The position numbers and the translations under genes were made by a program. The notes below the pieces were generated by a model. The model was given only the letters and a program-made list of their open reading frames with translations. It was not told the origin of the DNA and ran no database searches. This document shows positions 44,109-53,187 of a DNA stretch of 64,000 nt, piece after piece; position 1 is the stretch's first letter; the number at the start of each line of letters is the position of its first letter. The DNA is from Rhodovastum atsumiense (GTDB lineage Bacteria > Pseudomonadota > Alphaproteobacteria > Acetobacterales > Acetobacteraceae): positions 5,749,501 to 5,813,500 of the forward strand of contig NZ_OW485601.1 of assembly GCF_937425535.1 (NCBI RefSeq). Reading direction: 5' to 3'.

Positions 44109-45491
44109 TCAGCCGCTTGCCGCCTCCGCTGCCTCGCGTTCCAGCGCCGCCCGCGCGAACACCGCGGAGATCCAGGCGAACAGCACGCTCGCGGTGCTGG
44201 CGATCAGCGTGTTGTCGGTGACCGAATGCACCGCGAACATCAGGAACACCAGGCGCATGATCACCTTGTCGATGCGCGGCATCACCCGCGTCCAGTGCCA
44301 GCACCACAGCGCCATCACCACGATCAGCAGCACGAGCCCGAACCAGCCGCCGTCCACGCCGATGCGCAGGTACTCGTTATGGGCGGCAGTGGTACCGAGC
44401 AGCTTCGCCGTCAGGCTGTCGGGATCGACCACCACCTTGCCCGCGCCCACGCCCCAGCCGAACCAGGGCGACGCGTCCCAGGCCGCCTGGAAGAACGGCC
44501 AGATGATGTCGCGCCCGCTGAGCGAACGCGCCTCGCCCGACAACACGCTCAGCAGCCGCAGCGAAGATCGGCCGCTGGCCAGCGCCACCGCGATCGGCAC
44601 GACCATCGCCCCGGCGAGCAGCGGCAGGACCCGCCGCATCGGGCCGAACGCCTCGGAGCGGAGGAAGAAGAAGCTGAAGCCGATGACCACGGCGGCGCAG
44701 AACAGCGGCGCCCGCGCGCCCGAGGCGACCAGGATCACCCCGTTCAGCGCGATCAGCCACAGGTTCACGATCCGTCCGCCGCGCCACAGCTCCAGCAGGG
44801 CGGCGTACATGCCGGTCATCGCGAAGGCGCCGAGAAAGGCAGGATGCGTGGAGCCGGCCAGGCGCAGCGAGCCCTCGGTGACCATGAGCACGTCGCGCAG
44901 CCCCGCGCCTGCCAGCGCCGCGCCGAACAGCACCGCGAACGGTGCTGCCCAGATCGTGGTCGCGATCACCGCGGCGCACCAGCCCCGGGTCAGGCGCGCG
45001 AAGGAAAACGCATAGGGACCGGCCGATCCGAGCAGCGTGCGCAGGCTGTCGCCCAGCGTCAGCCCCGGCAACAGCCCATGGCCCACGCCGGTCACGAACA
45101 TCACCGCGAAGGCGAAGCCGGGATTGAACAGATCGAGGCGCAGCCCGGTGCGCAGGACGCACAGCCCCGCCAGCGCCAACCCCCCCAGTTTCACCATCCC
45201 GGCCATGGTGGTGCCGAGCGCCGGGCTGGTGATGTCGGCGACCCACATCTCCGGGCTGGAAGCGGCCACCAGCATCCAGGCCACCGTCAGCGCGGTGGTG
45301 AACGGGACGGCGAATGCCCCGAGGCAGAGCAGCACCCCTGCGCCCAGCAGATAGGGCACCAGTTGCGGATTCCACAGCGACAACCCGGCGAAGGCCAGGA
45401 TGGTCAGCACGGCGGCCGTGACGATCACGGTCTGCGCCACGTGATGGTCGATGAAGACGGGGGTGGCCGGCCGCATGAGGGGCCGGGTCAT
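44109..45491 (-). CDS. O-antigen ligase/polymerase-like membrane protein (Wzy/WaaL type)
   Basis: This 460-residue polytopic inner-membrane protein has about 11-12 helices. A large loop late in the protein has LSGRDIIWPFFQAAWDASPW, GWGVGAGKVVVDP and AHNEYLRIGVDGGWFGLVLL. The GR(D/E)..W...W...P..G-G...AHNEYL pattern is typical of the Wzy_C domain, in which the histidine and arginine take part in glycan polymerisation or ligation. It is the last gene of the minus-strand exopolysaccharide operon, 31 bp after the wzc-like gene. Its likely role is polymerising the repeat unit in the periplasm. Confidence 0.85.
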   Translation of the reverse strand: MTRPLMRPATPVFIDHHVAQTVIVTAAVLTILAFAGLSLWNPQLVPYLLGAGVLLCLGAFAVPFTTALTVAWMLVAASSPEMWVADITSPALGTTMAGMVKLGGLALAGLCVLRTGLRLDLFNPGFAFAVMFVTGVGHGLLPGLTLGDSLRTLLGSAGPYAFSFARLTRGWCAAVIATTIWAAPFAVLFGAALAGAGLRDVLMVTEGSLRLAGSTHPAFLGAFAMTGMYAALLELWRGGRIVNLWLIALNGVILVASGARAPLFCAAVVIGFSFFFLRSEAFGPMRRVLPLLAGAMVVPIAVALASGRSSLRLLSVLSGEARSLSGRDIIWPFFQAAWDASPWFGWGVGAGKVVVDPDSLTAKLLGTTAAHNEYLRIGVDGGWFGLVLLIVVMALWCWHWTRVMPRIDKVIMRLVFLMFAVHSVTDNTLIASTASVLFAWISAVFARAALEREAAEAASG

Positions 45492-45522
45492 GGTGCCTTG
45501 CTGAAAGCGGATGGTGGCATTC

Positions 45523-47817
45523 CTAGTCCCGGTAGTAGCCGCCATAGCGCGGATGGTACACCTCGGAATCGGTGTGCCCGCCGCGCACATGCGCGCGCGG
45601 ATCGACCCGCGTCATCACCACCCCGATCACCCGTGCATCCGCCTCGTCGAGCAGGTCGAGCGAGCGCGACACCACGCTGCGTGGCGTCTCGCGCCAGCGC
45701 ACGCACAGCAGCGTCGCATCGGCGCAGCGCGAGATGATGCGCGCATCGGTCATGGCGAAGACCGGCGGCGCATCCAGCAGCACCAGGTCGTAGCGACCGC
45801 GCACGTATTCCATCGCGCGGCTCATCGCATCCGACATGAACAGGCCGAGCGAATTTACGCGGTTGCTGCCAGCCGGGATGAAATCCATGTCGGTCAGCCG
45901 GTCGCGCCGGATCACCTCCTCGAGCGTCGCCTGCCCGAGCAGCAGGTCGGCGATGCCGAGCCCGTGCTCGGCGCGCATGATCCGCCCGAAGCTCGGTTGG
46001 CGGATGTCGCAGTCGAGCACCAGCACGCGTTCGTTGTTCAGCGCCGCCGACCGGCCGAGGGCGATCGCCGTGGTGGTCTTCGCCTCGCCCGGCCGCGCCG
46101 CGGTGATGGCGATGATCCGGGGATTGCCGTTGTCGAGCCACAGCCCGGCCCGCAGCGCGCGGATCTGCTCAGCGAAGGAGGAATGCGGCTTGCGCACGAC
46201 GTAGTCCTCCAGCCGCGCCCGCCCGAGCAGCCGCGCGCGCACCTGCGGGATCAGCGCGAAGCAGGGCAGCCCCAGCACGGCGCGCACGTCATCGCCGCTG
46301 CGCAGCGTGCTGTCGGAAACGTCGAGCAGGTAGACCACCAGCAGGCCGAACAGGATGCCGAACACGGCGGCCGCCGGCATCAGGATCTTCATCCTGGGAA
46401 AGCTCGGCTCGGCCGGCACCAGCGCCGAGGAGATCACCCGCGCGTCGGGCTTCTCGATGGCGTTCTGCTGCTGGGTCTGCTGGATGCGCGCCAGCACGGT
46501 CTGCAGCAGCGTGCGCGAGGCCTGCAGGTCGCGATCCATGGCATTCAGCGGAAGCTGCGACTGCGCTTTCCGATCGTATTCGGCCTGCGCCAGTTTCAGG
46601 TTCTGCTCCAGCGAGGCCACGCGGGCCCGGGCCGCGCGCACTTCGGCGTCGCTTGCCGCCACCACGCGCGTGGTTTCGTTGCCGACGCTCTGGCGCAGGT
46701 CGGCGATCTGGTTGCGCAGGCTGAGCACGTCGGGGTGACGCGAGCCGAGCCGCGAGGTCAGCGACTGCAACTGGGCGTTCAGCGTGTCCATCTGCGTGCG
46801 CATCTGCACCACGCTCGGCGCCACCGCCGCCTGTGCCTGCGCGCCGCGGCCGCCGCGCGCGGCATCCAGCTTTCCTTCTGCCTGCGCAAGTTCGTTGCGG
46901 GCCTGCAGCAGATCCGCCGACACGCGGCTGACCTGCTCGGTGTCGAGCGCGGCCTGCACGCCCTGCACCAGCCCGGTCCGGGTGCGATAGGCGGTGACCT
47001 TGTCCTCGCTGAGTTGCACTTCCCGGCGCAGTTCATCGGCGCGGGCCTGCAGCCAGGTGGTGGCGTTGCGCACCGCATCGAACTTCAGGGCGAGCTGGTC
47101 GGCGATGTAGTATTCCAGCATGGCGTTCACCGCGTCGGCGGCAAGCTGGCGGTCCTCGGTGGTGAAGCTGACGTTCAGCACGTGCGATTGCCGCACCACG
47201 GTGACTTCCATGGCGTTCTGCACCGCCCGCACCACCGACTGGCGCACCTCCACCGGGTTGGGCGGGGGCCTGGGCGCGGGCAGCAGCAGGTCGGCGAGCG
47301 CGGGCAGCACCGGCCGCAACACCGTATCCAGCCCGTCGCGCAGCATCTGCACGGCGGATGCGAAGATCGAAGGCGGCCGCAGGGTCCAGTTGAATTCCTG
47401 GCTGTTCATCAGGCCGAAACGGTCGATCAGGCGCTCGGTCGCCTGCTGGCTGCGCACGATCTCGGCCTGGCTTGCCATCACCGCGTCGGTCATCGGATCG
47501 ACCCGCAGGATGCTCTGCAGTTCCTGCGCGGCATAGCTTTCCGGCTCGTAGACCGCGGTACCGGTCGCGGTGTAGCGCGGCGCCATCTGCTCCAGCACCA
47601 CGAAGGCGATGACCGGGATCGCCACAGCGCAGAGCACGAAAGCCCAGATCCGCCGGCGCAGCATCGACAGCACCACCGAGACGGCATGGGCGGCGAGATG
47701 CGGCGGATCGCCGCCCCCCGCCACGCGCGTGCGCCGCTCGGGGGCGGGACCGGACGCTGCCCCGCCCGGGACATGGAGCATCTGCGTCTCTTCGCTCACG
47801 GGGGGGTCAGTAGGCAT
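45523..47817 (-). CDS. Exopolysaccharide chain-length regulator / tyrosine autokinase (Wzc-like)
   Basis: This 764-residue protein fuses a polysaccharide co-polymerase to a BY-kinase. The N-terminal Wzz domain begins with a helix near residues 55-75 and has a long periplasmic coiled-coil part (about 180-430). A second helix (residues about 450-470, ILMPAAAVFGILFGLLVVYL) precedes the cytoplasmic kinase. The kinase has Walker A ARPGEAKTTTAIA, Walker A' VLVLDCDIRQPSFG and Walker B YDLVLLDAPPVF. The C-terminus YHPRYGGYYRD supplies four tyrosines for autophosphorylation. It overlaps the upstream glycosyltransferase gene by 11 bp. Confidence 0.9.
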   Translation of the reverse strand: MPTDPPVSEETQMLHVPGGAASGPAPERRTRVAGGGDPPHLAAHAVSVVLSMLRRRIWAFVLCAVAIPVIAFVVLEQMAPRYTATGTAVYEPESYAAQELQSILRVDPMTDAVMASQAEIVRSQQATERLIDRFGLMNSQEFNWTLRPPSIFASAVQMLRDGLDTVLRPVLPALADLLLPAPRPPPNPVEVRQSVVRAVQNAMEVTVVRQSHVLNVSFTTEDRQLAADAVNAMLEYYIADQLALKFDAVRNATTWLQARADELRREVQLSEDKVTAYRTRTGLVQGVQAALDTEQVSRVSADLLQARNELAQAEGKLDAARGGRGAQAQAAVAPSVVQMRTQMDTLNAQLQSLTSRLGSRHPDVLSLRNQIADLRQSVGNETTRVVAASDAEVRAARARVASLEQNLKLAQAEYDRKAQSQLPLNAMDRDLQASRTLLQTVLARIQQTQQQNAIEKPDARVISSALVPAEPSFPRMKILMPAAAVFGILFGLLVVYLLDVSDSTLRSGDDVRAVLGLPCFALIPQVRARLLGRARLEDYVVRKPHSSFAEQIRALRAGLWLDNGNPRIIAITAARPGEAKTTTAIALGRSAALNNERVLVLDCDIRQPSFGRIMRAEHGLGIADLLLGQATLEEVIRRDRLTDMDFIPAGSNRVNSLGLFMSDAMSRAMEYVRGRYDLVLLDAPPVFAMTDARIISRCADATLLCVRWRETPRSVVSRSLDLLDEADARVIGVVMTRVDPRAHVRGGHTDSEVYHPRYGGYYRD

Positions 47818-49306
47818 TCTTCATGCGCAGCACGATCACCGCCGTGCGGGCGAGGATCTTGAGGTCGAGCCACAGCGACCAGGAGTCGATGTATTCAAGG
47901 TCGCTCTCGACGCGGCGGATGATGCGGTCCTCGGTGCGGGTCTCGCCGCGTAGCCCGCGCACCTGCGCAAGCCCGGTCAGGCCCGGCCGCACGCGGTGGC
48001 GAGCGGCGTAGCGTTCCACCACCTCGTCGAAGGTCCGTCCTGCCGCGCGCGTGCCCGGAGCGTGCGGCCGCGGCCCCACGATCGACATTTCCCCGCGCAG
48101 CACGTTGAAGATCTGCGGCAGCTCGTCAAGCGAGGTGCGGCGAAGAATGGCGCCCACCCGTGTCACCCGCGGGTCGTTGCGCGTCGTCTGCTGGCGCGCC
48201 TCGTGATCCGTCATGTGGTGATACATCGTGCGGAACTTGAACATCCGGAAATCGCGATTGCCGAAGCCGGTGCGCCATTGCCGGAACAGCACCGGGCCGG
48301 GGCTGTCGAGCTGGATCGCCAGCGCGATCGCCAGCATGGGAATCGCGCACAGCACCAGCGCCACCGAGGCGATCACCAGGTCCTCCACCCGCTTCACCAC
48401 TCCCCTCGCGCCGCTGAGCGGCGGATGCGCGATCGGCAGCAACGGGATCGCATCGCCGCGGGCGGGCAGGCCGATGCCCGGCCCAATGGGCGGGATGTCG
48501 GGAACGAAGCAGATCTCCACAGGATAGTCAGCCAATCGCATGATGAGATCACCGATCCGCCATTCTTCGGTGCAGGGCTGGGCCAGGACCACGCGATCCA
48601 CCAGGCCCCGTCGCATCAGCATAAACACGTGCTCGACCGGTCCCAGATGCGGCGGCATCACCTGCTCGTCATCGTCGTCGGGACCGACGGGGATCTCATC
48701 GCCGAGCAATCCGACGACGCGCAGTCCGCCCGGGCGCGTCACGCCGAGATGGCGGGCCCGCCTCGCCCCCGCCGGCCCGAGGCCGACGATGACAGTGCGC
48801 GGGCCGAAGCGCTGGCCGGCATCGCGCAGCACCGCCGCGGCCAGCAGGCCCCGTTCCACGGCCAGCAGCGGCAACATCACCGCGGCGCCCGTGACCGTCC
48901 AGGCGGTCATCACCTCTCCCGCTCCCAACAGCACGGCGGTAGCCAGCCACACGATCGCGAGTGCCGCGGCGGCGGCGGCGAGGGCCGATGTCACCTGCGC
49001 GGCGGTGTCACACAGGATCGTCATCCGGTAACCGCCGCTGCCGGCAATGGCGGCGATGCACAGGGGTGGCAGCAGCAGCCCGGCATGCGTGGCCAATGGT
49101 TGCATTTGCCCCGGCGCCAGCCAGCCCGTCACGCCCGCCGCCAGCACGCAGACGAGCAGGTCGAGCAGCAGCACCAGCGCGGCAAGCAGCGCGGGAGCCA
49201 CAGGGGATCGGCCGAAATCGGCCGGACGCAGGGAAAAGGCCACCACCCCGGGCGCAAGCGCAACGGAGTGCACGGATCCGCCGAGACGGCTCATGGTGTT
49301 GTCCAT
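47807..49306 (-). CDS. Undecaprenyl-phosphate sugar phosphotransferase (GumD/WbaP-like)
   Basis: This is the priming enzyme of exopolysaccharide synthesis, attaching the first sugar-phosphate to undecaprenyl phosphate. It has 499 residues, four to five N-terminal helices, a nucleotide-fold domain ([18 protein letters not shown]) and a C-terminal bacterial sugar-transferase domain: [51 protein letters not shown] and [18 protein letters not shown] 49306 follows a 234-bp AT-rich region that should carry the operon promoter. It is first in the order PGT, Wzc-like, Wzy-like. The sugar added cannot be read from sequence; glucose or galactose are usual. Confidence 0.9.
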   Translation of the reverse strand: MDNTMSRLGGSVHSVALAPGVVAFSLRPADFGRSPVAPALLAALVLLLDLLVCVLAAGVTGWLAPGQMQPLATHAGLLLPPLCIAAIAGSGGYRMTILCDTAAQVTSALAAAAAALAIVWLATAVLLGAGEVMTAWTVTGAAVMLPLLAVERGLLAAAVLRDAGQRFGPRTVIVGLGPAGARRARHLGVTRPGGLRVVGLLGDEIPVGPDDDDEQVMPPHLGPVEHVFMLMRRGLVDRVVLAQPCTEEWRIGDLIMRLADYPVEICFVPDIPPIGPGIGLPARGDAIPLLPIAHPPLSGARGVVKRVEDLVIASVALVLCAIPMLAIALAIQLDSPGPVLFRQWRTGFGNRDFRMFKFRTMYHHMTDHEARQQTTRNDPRVTRVGAILRRTSLDELPQIFNVLRGEMSIVGPRPHAPGTRAAGRTFDEVVERYAARHRVRPGLTGLAQVRGLRGETRTEDRIIRRVESDLEYIDSWSLWLDLKILARTAVIVLRMKNAY

Positions 49307-49540
49307 CACTCTTGATCGGGACGGCACGGAACGGGGCCCAGGACTGCCGCTGAGAATCCGCTCAGGGGGGCAACGCGGATTAAAATCAGAAAGTTCTTTT
49401 GCGACGCAACATCGCTGAATCCACGTAGAAAATGCATCCAGCCGTACCTTTGAAGTCACACACAGAGTTGCACCGGCGAAATTGACATGCATTCAGCGCG
49501 TTAACAGATTTAAACCCATTGTTTGTTCACATTTTTTTGT
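49307..49540 (-). promoter_or_regulatory. AT-rich promoter region of the exopolysaccharide operon
   Basis: This 234-bp gap lies upstream of the PGT gene and after the flippase gene, both on the minus strand. The part at 49480-49560 is among the most AT-rich in the window, with runs such as ACATTTTTTTG (49540 region) and TTAACAGATTTAAAC. It contains no coding frame. It is likely to hold the operon promoter and regulator sites, but I cannot assign elements. Confidence 0.4.
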
Positions 49541-51004
49541 TCATACAGGACGATCTCGGAAGCCGAAACTTCCAAGCGCGGCAGCGATACTGGGACGCAG
49601 TAGCAATAATGCACCGGGAATATACACGCTCATGCCGACGCCGAGTCGGCAAGCCATAACCGCGAGGGGTGCCGTGGGCTCGCCCAGCGCCCGCGGCACC
49701 AGCAACGCCGCGGTGGTGGCGGCGGCAGCCAGCAGCAGGGCCGGCAGCCCCGGCCGCAGCAATGCCAGCACACTGCCCTGCAGGATCCGCCCGTTCACCA
49801 CCAGCATCGGTGGGATGACAACTGCCTGGGCGCCAACCCAGACCAGGGCGGCCATCGCCGGCGTCTCCGGCCGCAACAACAGCACTCCCGCCGTCATGAT
49901 CGCCAGCGTTGCCACGCTGCTGGCCAGGGCCGGCAACGTGGCGCCCCGCGCCAGCAGCGCAACCGAGGTGGGAAAAGCGAGGAAGGTGTAGCAGGCCAGC
50001 AGGATCAGTGGCCCCGCCGCCGTGGCCGCCGGCGCCCAGCCGGGGCCGAGCAGCAGATGCACCAGGGGGTCGATGATCACCAGCAGCGCCCCCATTGCCG
50101 GGAACAGCACCACGCCGGAGAGCTCGACCAGACGTGAAACGGCGCGCCGCAACGCCGGCAGGTCACCCTGTCGCTCCGAGAGGCTGGGCAGGCTCAGCCG
50201 CCACATCGCCGTGCAGGCCAGCTCGCGCACGGTGTCGACCAGCCGGAACGCCATGTGGACCTGTCCCAGCGCCGCCGGGCCCGCGGTGCCGCCGATCAGC
50301 ACCGCGAACAGGCGGTAGCGCCCGTTCACCACCAGCGTGCTCGCCACCAGCGGCGCGCCGAAGCGCAGCAGCGCCAGGACCGGGGCGAGTCGCAGCACCG
50401 GCCGCGGCCGCCAGCCACCGCCCAGCAACAGGGCCAGCGCGCCCCCCAGCGAGGTGGTCAGTTGCTGCAGCACCAGCGCCCAGGCGCCGGCCCCGCCCCA
50501 AGCCAGGGCCATGCCGACCAGCGTGCCAAGGCCCTGGCCGAGCAGGGTCCGTCCGGCCAGCACGCGGTACTGGCGCTGGCGCGTCAGCAGGCCCTGCATC
50601 GCCCCGCCCGCCCCCACCAGCGGCAAGGTTGCCGCCAGCACCAGCGTCATCGCCAGGAGGCGCGGATCACCGATCGCCGCCATCACCGCCCAGCCGGCCG
50701 CCACCTGCAGCCCGACGCCGATCACGCCGCCCAGCACCGAAGCCCAGAAGGCGCTGGACGCCTCCTCGTCGGTCAACCCGGCGCGCTGCACCAGCGGGTC
50801 GGCGAACAACCCGTTCACCGCCACCCAGACCAGGATGTGGACCGCCACCGCGGCCGCGCCGACACCCAGTTCCGCCGGCCCGACGATGCGGGCGATCACG
50901 AAAGCGGAGACGAAAGACAGGGCCGCGGCCACCGCCGCCTCGAGGCCCGACCAAAAGACATTGCTTTTCAATATCCGCATCAACCGCATCCGGGTCCTGT
51001 CCAT
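49541..51004 (-). CDS. Polysaccharide flippase-like protein (Wzx/MOP superfamily)
   Basis: This 487-residue inner-membrane protein has about 14 helices and begins RILKSNVFWSGLEAAVAAAL after a short basic start. The arrangement matches lipopolysaccharide and capsule flippases (PST/MOP family), for example LSFVSAFVIARIVGPAELGV near the start and FGAPLVASTLVVNGRYRLF in the middle. It probably moves the lipid-linked repeat unit across the inner membrane for the adjacent Wzy-like polymerase. The start is uncertain between ATG 51004 and ATG 50989. It is divergent from the acyltransferase gene with 68 bp between. Confidence 0.87.
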   Translation of the reverse strand: MDRTRMRLMRILKSNVFWSGLEAAVAAALSFVSAFVIARIVGPAELGVGAAAVAVHILVWVAVNGLFADPLVQRAGLTDEEASSAFWASVLGGVIGVGLQVAAGWAVMAAIGDPRLLAMTLVLAATLPLVGAGGAMQGLLTRQRQYRVLAGRTLLGQGLGTLVGMALAWGGAGAWALVLQQLTTSLGGALALLLGGGWRPRPVLRLAPVLALLRFGAPLVASTLVVNGRYRLFAVLIGGTAGPAALGQVHMAFRLVDTVRELACTAMWRLSLPSLSERQGDLPALRRAVSRLVELSGVVLFPAMGALLVIIDPLVHLLLGPGWAPAATAAGPLILLACYTFLAFPTSVALLARGATLPALASSVATLAIMTAGVLLLRPETPAMAALVWVGAQAVVIPPMLVVNGRILQGSVLALLRPGLPALLLAAAATTAALLVPRALGEPTAPLAVMACRLGVGMSVYIPGALLLLRPSIAAALGSFGFRDRPV

Positions 51005-51072
51005 GACACCGGCACGGCCGTCACGTCCGCGCCAGGGGCGGCAACGCATGGCGACCTGTTGCGCTTCCTGGC

Positions 51073-52185
51073 ATGCTGAGCATGTCGGACCGCACCTCTT
51101 CTCCCCCCTCTATCGCCGCCCTGATCCGCGCCGTCCAGCTTCCACGCGGATTGAGGGCCAAGGGAACGCCTCGCGTGCGCCTGCATGAACTCGATCGCGC
51201 CAAAGGCATGGCGATCCTGCTTGTGGTGCTCGGCCACCTGGTGGCGCGGGACAATCCCGTGGGCGTGACCTGGTACGAGCCGCTGCGAATCGCGATCTAC
51301 CTGTTCCACATGCCGCTGTTCATGTTCCTCAGCGGCTATCTCGCCTTCCGGATGGGCACGGCGCGGGTGGATCTGGCGCTATGGCCACGCCTGGTGCGAC
51401 GGCGGGCGGTGCGGCTGCTGGTGCCGTTCCTGGCCTTCGGCCTGGGCACCCTGCTGGTCAAGGTGGTGGCGGCGCAAGTGGCGCCGGTCGACAATCTTCC
51501 CACCGGATTCTGGGTAGGGCTGCGCGACCTGCTGTGGGATACCTCGCGCAGCCCGGCCACCGCGGTCTGGTTCGTGTTTGTCCTGTTCGTCTATTCGGTG
51601 ATCACGCCGCTGGTATTGGCGTTGCCACGCGGGCGGCTGTGGCTGGTGCTGCTGGCCGGGGTGCTGTACGTGCTGCCCGTCGGGCCGCCCTTCTACCTCG
51701 ACCGTATCTGCACCTTCTTCGTTTTCTTCGTCGCCGGCGGGCTGGCGGCGGAGGCGGGGCGCGGCTGGCTGCGGCGGATCGATGCGGCCTGGCCGTTCGC
51801 GCTGGCGGCCCTGGCGGCGGTGGCCGTGCCGGTGGCACTGGGCTGGATCCCCTTCGACTGGCGCGTGGCGCTCTGGCATTTCCCCTACAAATGGGCGCTC
51901 CTGCTCGCGGGGCTGCTGTCACTGCCGGCCATTCACGGGCTCGCGCGCGCGATGGGACGCAGCGCCGCGCTGGAATTCCTCGGCCGCGAGAGCTTCGTCA
52001 TCTACCTGTTCAACACGCTGTTCATCGGGGCAACGAAGGCGGTGTTGCTGACGGTGCTGGCCTGGAACGCCACGGGCTTCCCGATCATGGCGGTCGCGCT
52101 GATGGCGGCGGGCACGTTCGGGCCGATTGCGCTGAAGGGACTGGTGCTGCGGCGGATCCCCGTGCTCGCGCGCATGACCGGATAG
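51073..52185 (+). CDS. Acyltransferase 3 family membrane protein
   Basis: This 370-residue inner-membrane protein has about ten helices. The family motif is RLHELDRAKGMAILLVVLGH, which supplies the conserved histidine; the RR pair is seen later in LVRRRAVRLLVPF. Relatives transfer acetyl or succinyl groups onto polysaccharides, such as OafA, ExoH or GumF/G. In an exopolysaccharide locus it most likely acylates the polymer. It heads the plus-strand half of the locus, followed by the Wza-like lipoprotein. Confidence 0.87.
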   Translation: MLSMSDRTSSPPSIAALIRAVQLPRGLRAKGTPRVRLHELDRAKGMAILLVVLGHLVARDNPVGVTWYEPLRIAIYLFHMPLFMFLSGYLAFRMGTARVDLALWPRLVRRRAVRLLVPFLAFGLGTLLVKVVAAQVAPVDNLPTGFWVGLRDLLWDTSRSPATAVWFVFVLFVYSVITPLVLALPRGRLWLVLLAGVLYVLPVGPPFYLDRICTFFVFFVAGGLAAEAGRGWLRRIDAAWPFALAALAAVAVPVALGWIPFDWRVALWHFPYKWALLLAGLLSLPAIHGLARAMGRSAALEFLGRESFVIYLFNTLFIGATKAVLLTVLAWNATGFPIMAVALMAAGTFGPIALKGLVLRRIPVLARMTG

Positions 52186-52363
52186 GGCATGCGTGAAGGT
52201 GCATAGCCTGACCGTGACGCGGCCGCATCGATCCCGTGAAAAGGTGGTACGATGTGGCAACATCAGTCACAACTGCCGGAGGAACGTTCGCGCAATATAG
52301 GCGATTGAGGAGGAAACGTTATACTCAACCCGGAACTGTCATCAGTCTGGGAGCCAGTCAACT

Positions 52364-52939
52364 GTGACTTCATTTCTGCGTTCACTGTTCACTGTGACGT
52401 TACTGATCGGGTTGCTGGCGGCCTCTGCATGCAGCTCACCCGGATCCCGCCTGCCTCCGGTTCCCGCCGTGACCTTCGAGGATTACAAGCTCGGCCCGGG
52501 GGACCAGATCCGCATCATCACCTTCTCCGACGAGCAATTGACCGGCGACTTCCGGGTGAACGACAGCGGCACCATTGCTCTGCCCTTGCTCGGACAGGTG
52601 CGGGCCGCCGGGCTGACCACCAACCAGCTCGCCGATGAGGTTGCCGCGACGCTGCGCAGCAAGAATCTCTATCGCGATCCGTCGGTCGCGGTGGAAATCA
52701 TTGCCTACCGACCCGTCTTCGTGCTGGGCGAGGTCACCCGGCCGGGCCAGTACCCCTACCAGCCCGGCATGTCCGTCGTAACCGCGGTGGCCGTGGCCGG
52801 CGGCTTCACCTATCGCGCGGTCGAGGACTCCGCTTCCATCGTGCGGCTGCAGGACGGCAAGGCGACCGAGTACCGGGCCGGGCGTCAAAGCCTGGTGCAA
52901 CCAGGAGATGTCATCACCATCTTCGAGCGCCGGTTCTGA
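52364..52939 (+). CDS. Polysaccharide export lipoprotein (Wza/GumB-like)
   Basis: This outer-membrane export protein of 191 residues is shorter than E. coli Wza (379) and closer to GumB. The GTG start gives a lipoprotein signal (FTVTLLIGLLAASACSS), with a lipobox cysteine at about residue 23. The Poly_export domain contains YKLGPGDQIRIITFSDEQLT and FRVNDSGTIALPLLGQVRA, followed by one SLBB domain (RPVFVLGEVTRPGQYPYQPG). It forms the periplasmic and outer-membrane channel with the Wzc-like protein. A hairpin lies 25 bp after the stop. Confidence 0.9.
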   Translation: MTSFLRSLFTVTLLIGLLAASACSSPGSRLPPVPAVTFEDYKLGPGDQIRIITFSDEQLTGDFRVNDSGTIALPLLGQVRAAGLTTNQLADEVAATLRSKNLYRDPSVAVEIIAYRPVFVLGEVTRPGQYPYQPGMSVVTAVAVAGGFTYRAVEDSASIVRLQDGKATEYRAGRQSLVQPGDVITIFERRF

Positions 52940-52963
52940 AGGCGGCTCATCCTGTGCCGCCTG

Positions 52964-52989
52964 GCGCCGGGGGGATCTCTCCCCGGCGC
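52964..52989 (+). terminator. Hairpin after the Wza-like gene
   Basis: GCGCCGGGG (52964-52972) and CCCCGGCGC (52981-52989) form a 9-bp stem with an 8-nt loop. It starts 25 bp after the stop of the Wza-like gene. There is no T-run, so it may attenuate rather than fully stop transcription into the barrel gene at 53188. Confidence 0.55.
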
Positions 52990-53187
52990 GTCCGCGTCGT
53001 AACAGGATACGCAAGTGTAACATCCCTGTTGCGCCATCAGCCTGGATCATTGCAAATGACTGAAGAACGCTGTCGGGGTGGGTGACAGGTGCTCACGCAA
53101 TCGCGATCATCGCGATGCGGCAAGGTCCCTGCGCATCCTTCCGCCGCGGTGTATTGAACTCGCCCCGTGAGTTGGCGGAGGAATCTG